Origin: Lysinibacillus fusiformis
GTDB lineage: Bacteria; Bacillota; Bacilli; Bacillales_A; Planococcaceae
Direction of reading: 5' to 3'
DNA: 64,000 bases
NCBI RefSeq assembly: GCF_007362955.1
Contig: NZ_CP041696.1
Span: 2,666,001-2,730,000 of the forward strand
Positions 53,685 through 61,191 of this stretch are shown here, piece by piece (the first letter of the stretch is position 1; every line of letters begins with the position of its first letter). Made by a program: the position numbers and the translations under genes. The notes beneath the pieces are model-generated. The model ran no database searches, had not been told where the DNA came from, and was given only the letters and a program-made list of their open reading frames with translations.

Positions 53685-54604
53685 TACATGTGAAAAAAGC
53701 GGTTGTAATAGGTTATGGGTCTATTGGGCAAAGACATACAAGATTGTTAAATAGCTTAGGCATTATGACAGCAATCGTTTCAAAACGTCATGTCGGTGCT
53801 GAAAAAAGCTATTTAACAATTGAAGAGGCTATTAAAAGTGAGCAACCAGAATATATTGTTATTGCAAATGAGACTCATTTGCATGAGGAAACACTTACTA
53901 GAATACAAAATACAGGATACAATCACAAAATTTTAGTGGAAAAACCGCTATTTGCGAAAGAAACGTCTCAAAATTACCAATTTTCTTCATTATATGTAGG
54001 TTATAATTTAAGATTCCATCCAATTGTCCAAAAAGTATATGAGTTATTAAAGAATGAGCAAGTTATATCAGTCAATACATATGTTGGTCAATATTTACCT
54101 ACTTGGAGACCGAATACAGATTATACGAAAAGCTATTCTGCGGATATTACAAAAGGTGGAGGGGTCATTCGAGATTTAAGTCATGAATTAGACTATTTAA
54201 ATTTTTTATTTGGAAATTGGGTTGAAATGACAGCAAATGGTGGGCAAATTAGTAATTTATCTATTCAATCAGATGACTACTTCTCAATTATGTATCAAAC
54301 ACAGATTGGAATTAATGTTTCGGTAGAAGTGAATTATTTAGATCGTATTATTCAAAGACAGATAATTATACAGACGAATAACCATACTTATAAAGCTGAT
54401 TTAATCGGGCAAACAATACAGATTGATAATGAAGTTATACAATTTAAAGTAGACCGAGATGAGACCTATTTAAAACAGCATATTGCACTATTAAATAATC
54501 AAACTGATATGCTTTGCAATTTACAAGATGGACTAAATATCGTTCGAATGATTGAAATAGCTGAAAAATGCTCGAAAGAAAAGGTGTGGATGAAAAATGA
54601 GTAG
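53681..54604 (+). CDS. Gfo/Idh/MocA family oxidoreductase (PtmF-like)
   Basis: A 307-residue NAD(P)-dependent oxidoreductase with AVVIGYGSIGQRHTRLLNSLG as the dinucleotide site, ILVEKPLFAKE as the family Glu-Lys-Pro motif, and GGGVIRDLSHELDYLNFLFG as the active-site His region. Position after ptmE matches ptmF in Campylobacter legionaminic loci, where it belongs with PtmA to the branch preparing the GDP-sugar. The exact reaction is not known from sequence. ATGA overlap at both ends links it to the operon. Confidence 0.83.
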   Translation: MIHVKKAVVIGYGSIGQRHTRLLNSLGIMTAIVSKRHVGAEKSYLTIEEAIKSEQPEYIVIANETHLHEETLTRIQNTGYNHKILVEKPLFAKETSQNYQFSSLYVGYNLRFHPIVQKVYELLKNEQVISVNTYVGQYLPTWRPNTDYTKSYSADITKGGGVIRDLSHELDYLNFLFGNWVEMTANGGQISNLSIQSDDYFSIMYQTQIGINVSVEVNYLDRIIQRQIIIQTNNHTYKADLIGQTIQIDNEVIQFKVDRDETYLKQHIALLNNQTDMLCNLQDGLNIVRMIEIAEKCSKEKVWMKNE

Positions 54605-55304
54605 AATTTGTACAATTTGTGCTCGTGGCGGGTCAAAAGGTGTGAAGAATAAAAATTTAAAAGTAATGTTAGGAAAACCATTAATTGCTCATAGTATTCT
54701 ACAAGCAAAAGTTAGTGGCTTATTTGATTTAATTGCAGTAAGCAGTGATAGTCCAGCAATCTTACAAGCTGCTAAGGAATATGGAGCTGATATTGTAATT
54801 GAGCGACCAGCGGAGTTAGCAACAGACACAGCAGCAAAGCTACCAGTTATTCAGCATTGTGTTTCAGAGGTTGAAAAAATAACCGGATTTTCTTTTGGTG
54901 TGATAACCGATTTAGATGCTACGTCACCATTACGCACTATTGAAGATTTGGAGAATAGTGTTAGATTATTAGAAACTCATGAACATGCAACTAATTTAAT
55001 TACGGGTGCACCTTCTAGAAGAAGCCCATACTTCAACTTAGTAGAAGAGAATTCAAAAGGATTTGTTCAGTTATCTAAAGAATTGCCATCAGCGATTGTA
55101 AGAAGACAAGATGCTCCAAAAAGCTTTGATATGAATGCTTCTATTTATGTTTGGAAGCGTGATGCATTTTTCAATAATACATCGATCTTTACTCCGACTA
55201 CAATTTTATATGAGATGCCTGAAGAGCGTTCAATAGATATAGATTCTGAGCTGGATTTTGAATTTGTATCATTTTTAGCGGAGAAAAGAGGTAATTTAAT
55301 ATGA
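54597..55304 (+). CDS. legF: CMP-legionaminic acid synthetase LegF (NeuA family)
   Basis: A 235-residue cytidylyltransferase. The nucleotide-binding CTICARGGSKGVKNKNLKVM, AKVSGLFDLIAVSSDSPAIL, the DLDATSPLRTIEDLE and FDMNASIYVWKRDAFF motifs all match NeuA/LegF enzymes, which activate the nonulosonic acid with CTP for Maf transfer. It overlaps the previous gene by 8 bases and the next by 4. Confidence 0.9.
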   Translation: MSRICTICARGGSKGVKNKNLKVMLGKPLIAHSILQAKVSGLFDLIAVSSDSPAILQAAKEYGADIVIERPAELATDTAAKLPVIQHCVSEVEKITGFSFGVITDLDATSPLRTIEDLENSVRLLETHEHATNLITGAPSRRSPYFNLVEENSKGFVQLSKELPSAIVRRQDAPKSFDMNASIYVWKRDAFFNNTSIFTPTTILYEMPEERSIDIDSELDFEFVSFLAEKRGNLI

Positions 55305-56119
55305 CATATTTCGATAAATTTTCATTAAAAGGTAAAACAGCAGTTGTTACAGGTGGCGCAGGGATTTTAGGGAGCAATTTTTGTAGTGGGTTAGCTGATG
55401 CAGGTGCTCAAGTAGCTGTTGTTGATATAAATATTGAAGAAGCAACTAAAGTAGCAGAGCAAATTTCAGCTGAGTATAATACGATTGCAAAAGCATTTTA
55501 TTGTAATTTAACATCTGAAGAATCTGTGAAAAAAATGGTACAAACTGTTGTACAAGAGTTTGGTGAGATTAATATTTTACATAATAATGCTGCCGGGAAA
55601 TCAAGTGATTTAACGGCGTTTTTCGCACCTTTTGAAGACTATGATTTAAATCAATGGAAAGAAATAATGAGTACGAATTTAGATAGTATGTTCCTTGTCG
55701 CAAAATATGTAGGAAAAGTAATGAAGGAACAAGGCAAAGGTGGATCTATTATCCAAACATCATCGATTTATGGTGTAATGGGTCCAGATAATCGCATTTA
55801 TGAAGGTTCGTATTATTTGGATAGTCAAATTAATACACCTGCTATTTACGCAGCTTCTAAAGCTGGCGTTGTAGGTCTCACAAAATATTTGGCTACATAT
55901 TGGGCAAAAGATGGTATTAGAGTAAATACGATCACTCCTGGTGGGGTTGAAAGTGGTCAAAATGATACATTCAAACAAAATTACAGTAACCGTATTCCAT
56001 TAGGAAGAATGGCACAACCAGAAGAAATGACTGGAGCGTTAGTTTATCTTGCTTCGGATGCATCTAGTTACGTTACAGGTCAAAATATCATAATTGATGG
56101 AGGGTTGAGTGCTTGGTGA
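55301..56119 (+). CDS. ptmA: Short-chain dehydrogenase PtmA
   Basis: A 272-residue SDR enzyme: NAD site VVTGGAGILGSNFCSGLADAG, HNNAAGKSS, catalytic Ser-Tyr-Lys in QTSSIYG...PAIYAASKAGVVGL, and VTGQNIIIDGGLSAW at the C-terminus. It corresponds in family and position to PtmA of legionaminic acid loci, a step before the GDP-sugar. It ends the tightly overlapping part of the operon; its stop overlaps the GTG of the broken acetyltransferase. Confidence 0.86.
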   Translation: MTYFDKFSLKGKTAVVTGGAGILGSNFCSGLADAGAQVAVVDINIEEATKVAEQISAEYNTIAKAFYCNLTSEESVKKMVQTVVQEFGEINILHNNAAGKSSDLTAFFAPFEDYDLNQWKEIMSTNLDSMFLVAKYVGKVMKEQGKGGSIIQTSSIYGVMGPDNRIYEGSYYLDSQINTPAIYAASKAGVVGLTKYLATYWAKDGIRVNTITPGGVESGQNDTFKQNYSNRIPLGRMAQPEEMTGALVYLASDASSYVTGQNIIIDGGLSAW

Positions 56120-56660
56120 GAAATTTGATTAATGAATTGACAAGTCGTTGAGAATGGTCAAAAAAAGTAGATAGGATTGGACCGGATATCCTATATACTC
56201 ATGTTTTATCATATGCCCCCATTTTATTTAAAAAGTACTGTAAAAATAAATTGGATGGATTTAGTGAAGGAGCTGAAATACGTCCTGGAGTGATTGTAAA
56301 CAATTGCTCCCAAGTTTTTTTGGGGAAGAATGTTATTTTAAGACCTAATAGTATTTTGATGGCTACTGATAATGCAACTATTAAAATTGAAGATGATGTT
56401 TTGGTTGGACCAGGCGTACATATGTATGTAATAAATCATTCTTTTAGTGATAGAGAGGTTATTATCAAGGACATGAGGAAGCAAAATCTATTGTTTTAGA
56501 AAAAGGTTGTTGGGTAGGAGCTAATTCTATTATTTTGCCAGGTGTAATGATTGGAAAGAATTCGGTAGTTGCGGCGGGTTCTATAGTAACTAAAGATGTA
56601 TCGCCATATACAGTTGTTGGTGGTGTGCAAGCGAAAGTGATTAAAATTATTGATAAGTAA
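56116..56660 (+). pseudogene. Broken hexapeptide acyltransferase
   Basis: A GTG at 56116 overlaps the ptmA stop as GTGA, but the frame meets TGA at 56149. After it the same frame resumes with KKVDRIGPDILYTHVL and hexapeptide repeats (EIRPGVIVNNCSQVFLGKNV, KIEDDVLVGPGVHMYVINH), then shifts near 56462; the other frame continues GHEEAKSIVLEKGCWVGANS, ILPGVMIGKNSVVAAG to TAA 56660. Adding one T (ATT-TAT-CAA) would restore it. The protein would be about 180 residues, a left-handed beta-helix acyltransferase, probably O-acetylating the glycan. One nonsense codon and one frameshift make it a likely pseudogene. The next 230 bases contain no clear gene. Confidence 0.8.
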
Positions 56661-56894
56661 AGAAAATTTATAAGGTCCCCTATTGTTAGGATAGATGTCT
56701 GACCGAATCAAATGTAAACATGGGATATTAAGTGACTATCTTGACTTGTGAGAGATTCGCCCTCGTAAATGTTGGTATGATAGCTTACATTTTATATGGA
56801 CTCTCTCTTTGGATTATAATGGTGAAAATTAACTAATCAATAGATGTGAAGGGTTATGATTAGTTGAATTGATTTAAGTAGGAGTGGGTAACGA

Positions 56895-57821
56895 ATGAAT
56901 TTTGTGATAATAGGAGCAGGGCAATTAGGCAGCAGGCATTTACAAGGTTTGGCTCTTTTAAAAGAACCGATGGATATTTATTTAGTAGACCCTTTTGATA
57001 GTTCTCTAGAAACGAGTAAAAATAGATTTGATGAAGTGGATACTTATTACAATAAAAATATTATTTTATTAAATACAGTGGAAGATATACCCAAAGAAAT
57101 TGAATTTGCAATTATTTCAACAACATCTTTGTATAGATTGAGTGCATTAAAATCACTCTTAAATCAATCTAAAGTAAAGTATTTATTATTAGAAAAATTT
57201 CTTTTTCCTTATGCTACAGAATATGAGGAAGCGAAAGATTTAGTGAAAGATACAATTACATATGTCAATTGTCCTCGAAGACAATTTAAAGGCTACAGAG
57301 ATTTAAAAAATATACTTAAAGGCTCGACTAAAAAGATTTTAACTATTAAAGGTGATAAATGGAATCTAGGAAGTAATGCGATTCACTTCCTAGATTTGTT
57401 TAACTACTTAAATAATAATGAAGAAATGACCTTTGATAAACAACAGTCAAAATTAATAGCAAAAGAGAGTAAACATAAAGAATATATTGAATTTACAGGA
57501 ACACTTATAGGAAAAACGAATTCAGGAAATGTTTTAGAGATGCATTGTACGGAAGATGAAAATATACAGTTTACAATTGAACTCATAACAGATGAGGGAA
57601 TTTATTATATCAATGAAGGAAAAGGAAGCATCCAATATAAAAGTACGATTAAAGATTTCCCTGTTAATTACCAAAGTCAACTTACAAATAGAGTATATGA
57701 GCAGTTAAAAAATGAAGGAATATGTAATTTGACACCTATTGATGAAGCTATTTCACCACATTTACTTTTAATTGATATATTTAATTACTTTTTAGAGGAT
57801 CGAAAGGGGATTGTAACGTAA
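56895..57821 (+). CDS. Gfo/Idh/MocA-like oxidoreductase
   Basis: A 308-residue protein with a Rossmann start FVIIGAGQLGSRHLQGLALL and LLLEKFLFPYATEYEEAKDL in place of the usual EKP motif. Its C-terminal half (FTIELITDEGIYYINEGKG) is diverged. It is AT-rich. The Lys-Pro of the classical catalytic motif is replaced by Lys-Phe, so activity is uncertain. It overlaps the next gene by one base; together with it the pair resembles sugar-modifying dehydrogenases at variable ends of glycosylation islands. The substrate is unknown. Confidence 0.78.
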   Translation: MNFVIIGAGQLGSRHLQGLALLKEPMDIYLVDPFDSSLETSKNRFDEVDTYYNKNIILLNTVEDIPKEIEFAIISTTSLYRLSALKSLLNQSKVKYLLLEKFLFPYATEYEEAKDLVKDTITYVNCPRRQFKGYRDLKNILKGSTKKILTIKGDKWNLGSNAIHFLDLFNYLNNNEEMTFDKQQSKLIAKESKHKEYIEFTGTLIGKTNSGNVLEMHCTEDENIQFTIELITDEGIYYINEGKGSIQYKSTIKDFPVNYQSQLTNRVYEQLKNEGICNLTPIDEAISPHLLLIDIFNYFLEDRKGIVT

Positions 57822-58771
57822 TGCGTATATTAGTAGTCGGAGCAGGTTTAATGGCTGGAGAACATATTAAAGTATTAGATGCTCTCAAAATAAATTATAC
57901 TGTGGTGGGACGTAGTGAAGGTAGTGCCAAAAAATTTGAACAAATGTATGGGGAAAAAGTACTTATAGGTGGCTTAGAAAATGTATTTGAAAGTCTCGAA
58001 GATAATTACACGCATGCTATTATCGCAACGCCATTAGAAAATTTAGAAGAAAATACATTATTTTTACTTAAAAATGGAATGAAGAATATTTTATTGGAAA
58101 AACCTGGAGCAGTTACAAAAGAGGGGATAGAGCAAATTCAAAATATGGCTACAGCTAATAAGGCTAATGTTTATATTGCATACAATAGGAGATTCTATTC
58201 TTCAATTATTGAAGCAAAGAAGCGAATTTTAGAAGACGGTGGGCTAACTTCATTCTTATTTGAATTTACTGAGTGGGCACATCAAATTGTGAAATTTAAT
58301 AAAACCCCATTCCAACTAGAAAATTGGTTTATCGGGAACTCAACACATGTAGTAGACGCAGCATTTTATTTAGGTGGAGAGCCAAGAGTGCTACAAGGTT
58401 TCTCGCAAAATAAATTAGATTGGCATCCTAAAGGAAGTATTTTTGTCGGTTCGGGTATGACAGTTAATGATATACCATTTTCATATCATGCCAATTGGGG
58501 AGCGCCTGGCAGTTGGAAATTAGAGTTGTTAACTAGTAAAAATAGATACATTTTCCGACCTTTTGAGCAATTACATGTTCAAAAAATAGGAAGTGTAGTT
58601 GTAGATAAGGTAGAATTGGATGATCAAATAGATATACAATTTAAAGCTGGATTATATAGACAGATGGAGCAGTTTTTATTTGGAACAAAATATAGTGAAT
58701 TAATAAATATAGATGAGACATTAAGGCTTCATTATTGGTATAAGCAAATATTAAATTCACATAATAACTAA
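57821..58771 (+). CDS. Gfo/Idh/MocA-type oxidoreductase
   Basis: A 316-residue NAD(P)-dependent enzyme with ILVVGAGLMAGEHIKVLDAL, NILLEKPGAVTKEGIEQI (family EKP motif intact) and YIAYNRRFYSSIIEAKKRI, typical of the family. The C-terminal domain forms the open sheet (NWGAPGSWKLELLTSKNRYIF). It follows a related but diverged gene without a gap. It probably alters a sugar of the flagellar glycan or of a surface polysaccharide. The direction and substrate cannot be read. Confidence 0.8.
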   Translation: MRILVVGAGLMAGEHIKVLDALKINYTVVGRSEGSAKKFEQMYGEKVLIGGLENVFESLEDNYTHAIIATPLENLEENTLFLLKNGMKNILLEKPGAVTKEGIEQIQNMATANKANVYIAYNRRFYSSIIEAKKRILEDGGLTSFLFEFTEWAHQIVKFNKTPFQLENWFIGNSTHVVDAAFYLGGEPRVLQGFSQNKLDWHPKGSIFVGSGMTVNDIPFSYHANWGAPGSWKLELLTSKNRYIFRPFEQLHVQKIGSVVVDKVELDDQIDIQFKAGLYRQMEQFLFGTKYSELINIDETLRLHYWYKQILNSHNN

Positions 58772-58854
58772 TAAAAATGAAATTGAATTCAAATTAAAAA
58801 GTAGAACTGGGTAACAGTTTAGTTAGCAGTTTTAAACCAGGGTTATATTAACAA

Positions 58855-58953
58855 ATGAATGCATTCTTGTTTGAAAAAGATGCAGAAAATTTATAAGATA
58901 TAACAATGATTGTAGAAAGTTTTGAATGGTATGAAAAAATACAAAAAGGATAG
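58855..58953 (+). pseudogene. Possible 3' remnant of a lost gene
   Basis: Between two glycan genes the frame 58855-58953 reads FLFEKDAENL, stop, then DITMIVESFEWYEKIQKG, stop. The final part has protein-like composition and ends right before the ribosome-binding site (AGGAG) of the next gene. It may be the degraded end of a gene deleted here. Confidence 0.3.
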
Positions 58954-58962
58954 GAGATTCTT

Positions 58963-59820
58963 ATGAGAATTTTAGTGTTAGGTGATTCGTTAGGTTTACC
59001 AAGACCTCATAGAATTAATAATTATTCTCCTTCAGAAACCGAATTAGCAGTTTCGTATAATCAGACATATCCCTCTATTATACAAAAAATGTTAATGGAG
59101 GAATTTTATGATGAGAATTATTTCGAAGTAATAAATAGATCGAGGAGATTTTGCAATATAAAAGATATTTTAAGGGAATTTGGGGATTTCCTATTTTTTT
59201 ACCAACCTGATGTAATAATTCTTCAAATAGGAATAGTTGATTGTTGGTTTAGAGAGAAAAGAGCACAAATTGTTAATTTAAAAGAATTTGAGCAAACATT
59301 TAATAAAATAATTGAAATGCTTAAATTAAGACCAAATTGTAAATTAATTATTGTCGGAATTAGTCCAACATCAGAAAAGATGGATAATCGATATGTAGGA
59401 CAAAATCAAGAAATAAAAAAATATAATGATAGTTATAAAGCTCATGTTGATAATAATAAAGTTTTTTATATCGATATTGAAAGTTTTGTTGATCCTAAGT
59501 TTGCATATAAATATTTATTACCAGATGATCAACATTTGAATATTGATGGAAATAAACTGGTCGCTCAAGAACTTTTAAAAATTATTCGTTCCATTTTTTA
59601 CTGTAAAAAGGGTTGCATTAATTATGAAAAAACAAATTTAGAAGAAGCATATTCCGATTTTAAAAATGCTTTTATAGAGTATCCATATTTTGAAGATAAT
59701 ATATTTAATTTTGTTCAAATGCTCATGGAATTCGGTCAAAATGAAGAGTTGGAAATTGTAAAAACATTTTGTAAAGTAAATATTAGAAATCAAGAGATTA
59801 GGGATTTACTACTTATTTAA
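58963..59820 (+). CDS. SGNH/GDSL-like hydrolase in the glycosylation island
   Basis: A 285-residue cytoplasmic-looking protein. Block I reads RILVLGDSLGLP with the Ser nucleophile, later VIILQIGIVDCWF resembles block III, and DDQHLNIDGNKLVAQEL is the block V with Asp-x-x-His. These are family marks of SGNH esterases, which remove or add acyl groups on glycans. The C-terminal ~70 residues (YEKTNLEEAYSDFKNAFIEY) look like a TPR-type helical extension. It is very AT-rich and ends the island. Possible O-deacetylation of the flagellar sugar is inference. Confidence 0.78.
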   Translation: MRILVLGDSLGLPRPHRINNYSPSETELAVSYNQTYPSIIQKMLMEEFYDENYFEVINRSRRFCNIKDILREFGDFLFFYQPDVIILQIGIVDCWFREKRAQIVNLKEFEQTFNKIIEMLKLRPNCKLIIVGISPTSEKMDNRYVGQNQEIKKYNDSYKAHVDNNKVFYIDIESFVDPKFAYKYLLPDDQHLNIDGNKLVAQELLKIIRSIFYCKKGCINYEKTNLEEAYSDFKNAFIEYPYFEDNIFNFVQMLMEFGQNEELEIVKTFCKVNIRNQEIRDLLLI

Positions 59821-60090
59821 TGATGCAGACGTGTTGATTAACAAAATTTATAAAGTATTTTCATAGATAATAAGCCTATTTCTTATCGGATTTTGTGTAC
59901 CGGGGGGTGCACAAAAAAATTAAGTAATCGCTGCTTTATATGATACAGGGCCATCACGAGCGATGACATAGAGTGAAGATTGTTTTTCTAACCATTTTAT
60001 TCTGCCACAGTGAAAGTATCACTCCAATTTAATTTCCAAATGCGTGGTCTAACTCCACCGTCTTTAAACGGTATCAGCTTTTAGCCTTTC
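59821..60090 (+). other. Non-coding stretch before the IS200-type element
   Basis: About 270 AT-rich bases hold no credible gene. A GTACCGGGGGGTGC motif at about 59899 resembles GTACCGAAAAGGTGC near 60991 and GTACCGGAGGTGC near 61050, on the other side of the transposase remnants, so it may belong to old IS66 ends. Confidence 0.35.
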
Positions 60091-60558
60091 CCTCATCGGT
60101 TCATCCTTAAAGGATGAGGTGAAAGTATGGACAGTTATAGAAAAAACAGCCATGCAATACATGATATAAAGTACCATGTGATATGGATAACGAAATATAG
60201 ATATAAAATATTGAGTGGTCCAATCGCAATAAGAGTAAGAGAATTGATAAGGCAGGGTTGTGAAGCGCGAGGGATCATTATTTTGCAAGGGAGTGTCGGA
60301 AAAGACCACATTCATTTGTTATTATCATGTCCACCCAGTTTGGCACCAAGTAAAATCATGCAATACCTAAAAGGGAGATCATCCAGGCTGTTGCAAGACG
60401 AATTTTCTCAACTGAAAAAGAGATATTGGGATCAACATTTATGGGCGAGAGGATACTTTTGTGCAACAGTTAGTACAGTAACGGAGGAAATTATAAGAAA
60501 CTATATTGCCAATCAATTCAATGAAAAAAAGAATGATATCTTCAATATTGAGGAATGA
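60091..60558 (+). mobile_element. IS200/IS605-family insertion sequence
   Basis: A hairpin (TCATCCTT-A-AAGGATGA, 60101-60117, extended by outer CCTCATC/GATGAGG) stands just before a TnpA gene, as at the left end of IS200/IS605 elements, which use hairpins instead of inverted repeats. The right end was not located; the ORF is followed by an IS66 remnant. No tnpB is present. Confidence 0.7.
60127..60558 (+). CDS. tnpA: IS200/IS605 family transposase TnpA
   Basis: A 143-residue HUH transposase that moves single-stranded DNA. It begins with KNSHAIHDIKYHVIWITKYR and has the HUH pair in GSVGKDHIHLLLSCPP and the catalytic Tyr in the C-terminal helix, probably that in IIRNYIANQF. Length is normal, so it may be functional. 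GAGGTGAAAG serves as the ribosome-binding site and lies within the left-end hairpin region. Confidence 0.92.
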   Translation: MDSYRKNSHAIHDIKYHVIWITKYRYKILSGPIAIRVRELIRQGCEARGIIILQGSVGKDHIHLLLSCPPSLAPSKIMQYLKGRSSRLLQDEFSQLKKRYWDQHLWARGYFCATVSTVTEEIIRNYIANQFNEKKNDIFNIEE

Positions 60559-60642
60559 GTTTAGTCAAAATTCAGTGTGCTTAAGTATAAGAGCTTTGAG
60601 AAGTGCTTTAGCCTTGAATAACGACTTTAGTCGTTTAAATGG

Positions 60643-60921
60643 GTGGATGAATCGCCATTCTTCGGCAAAAGTGAGCTCGCGAAAGCAGCAGAAAACGCCA
60701 TTCGCCCCAACATCATAGGGAGAAAAAACTGGCTCTTTTCTGTTAGTGAAGCAGGTGCAAAAGCAAACGCCATCTGTTTGAGCCTCGCAGAAACTGCCAA
60801 AGCCAATGGTGTAGATTTCTATCAATACCTGGTGAAGCTACTGATGGATCTTCGAAATTTAGAGATTCACCAAACCCCAGAAATTTTAAACGAGTACATG
60901 CCTTGGTCAAAAAACATCTAA
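60643..60921 (+). pseudogene. 3' fragment of an IS66-family transposase (TnpC)
   Basis: The frame reads SELAKAAENAIRPNIIGRKN, WLFSVSEAGAKANAICLSLA and ETAKANGVDFYQYLVKLLMD, then EILNEYMPWSKNI and a stop. This matches the C-terminal end of IS66 DDE transposases, including the Glu in AENAIRP. The N-terminal ~80% is absent and upstream frames are broken, so it is a remnant, possibly cut by the IS200-type insertion. Confidence 0.82.
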
Positions 60922-60939
60922 GTTGCATGTGGAAAATAG

Positions 60940-60982
60940 AATAGCCGTATATCTGATAAAAAACCAATGATATACGGCTATT
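60940..60982 (+). terminator. Hairpin in the IS66 right-end region
   Basis: AATAGCCGTATATC and GATATACGGCTATT form a perfect 14-bp stem with a 15-nt loop. The T tail is short, so it may be a structural part of the IS end and not a terminator. GGGCTTAC appears twice further on (61026 and 61077). Confidence 0.45.
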
Positions 60983-61112
60983 CGTGATGCGTACCGAAAA
61001 GGTGCGCCTATTTTTTTATAATTCGGGCTTACGATACGTCTATCGTACCGGAGGTGCCTATGGGTTGTTTGAATACGGGCTTACACTACTTTCGGGGGAA
61101 CTGGATAAGAAT

Positions 61113-61160
61113 ACAAAAACAGGTGTAGAAAAACGACTCGTTTTTCTACACTTGTTTTAT
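61113..61160 (-). terminator. Terminator of the giant surface protein gene
   Basis: ACAgGTGTAGAAAAACG pairs with CGTTTTTCTACActTGT around a 3-nt loop, with T runs on both strands. It lies 32 bases beyond the stop at 61192. Confidence 0.75.
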
Positions 61161-61191
61161 TTTAGGGATTGATTAGACAGCCCCTCTTAAA

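Noticed and set aside
60565..61172. Several short overlapping frames on both strands
   Set aside because: They are other-frame readings of the IS66 remnant and its end; only the frame matching the transposase C-terminus was kept.
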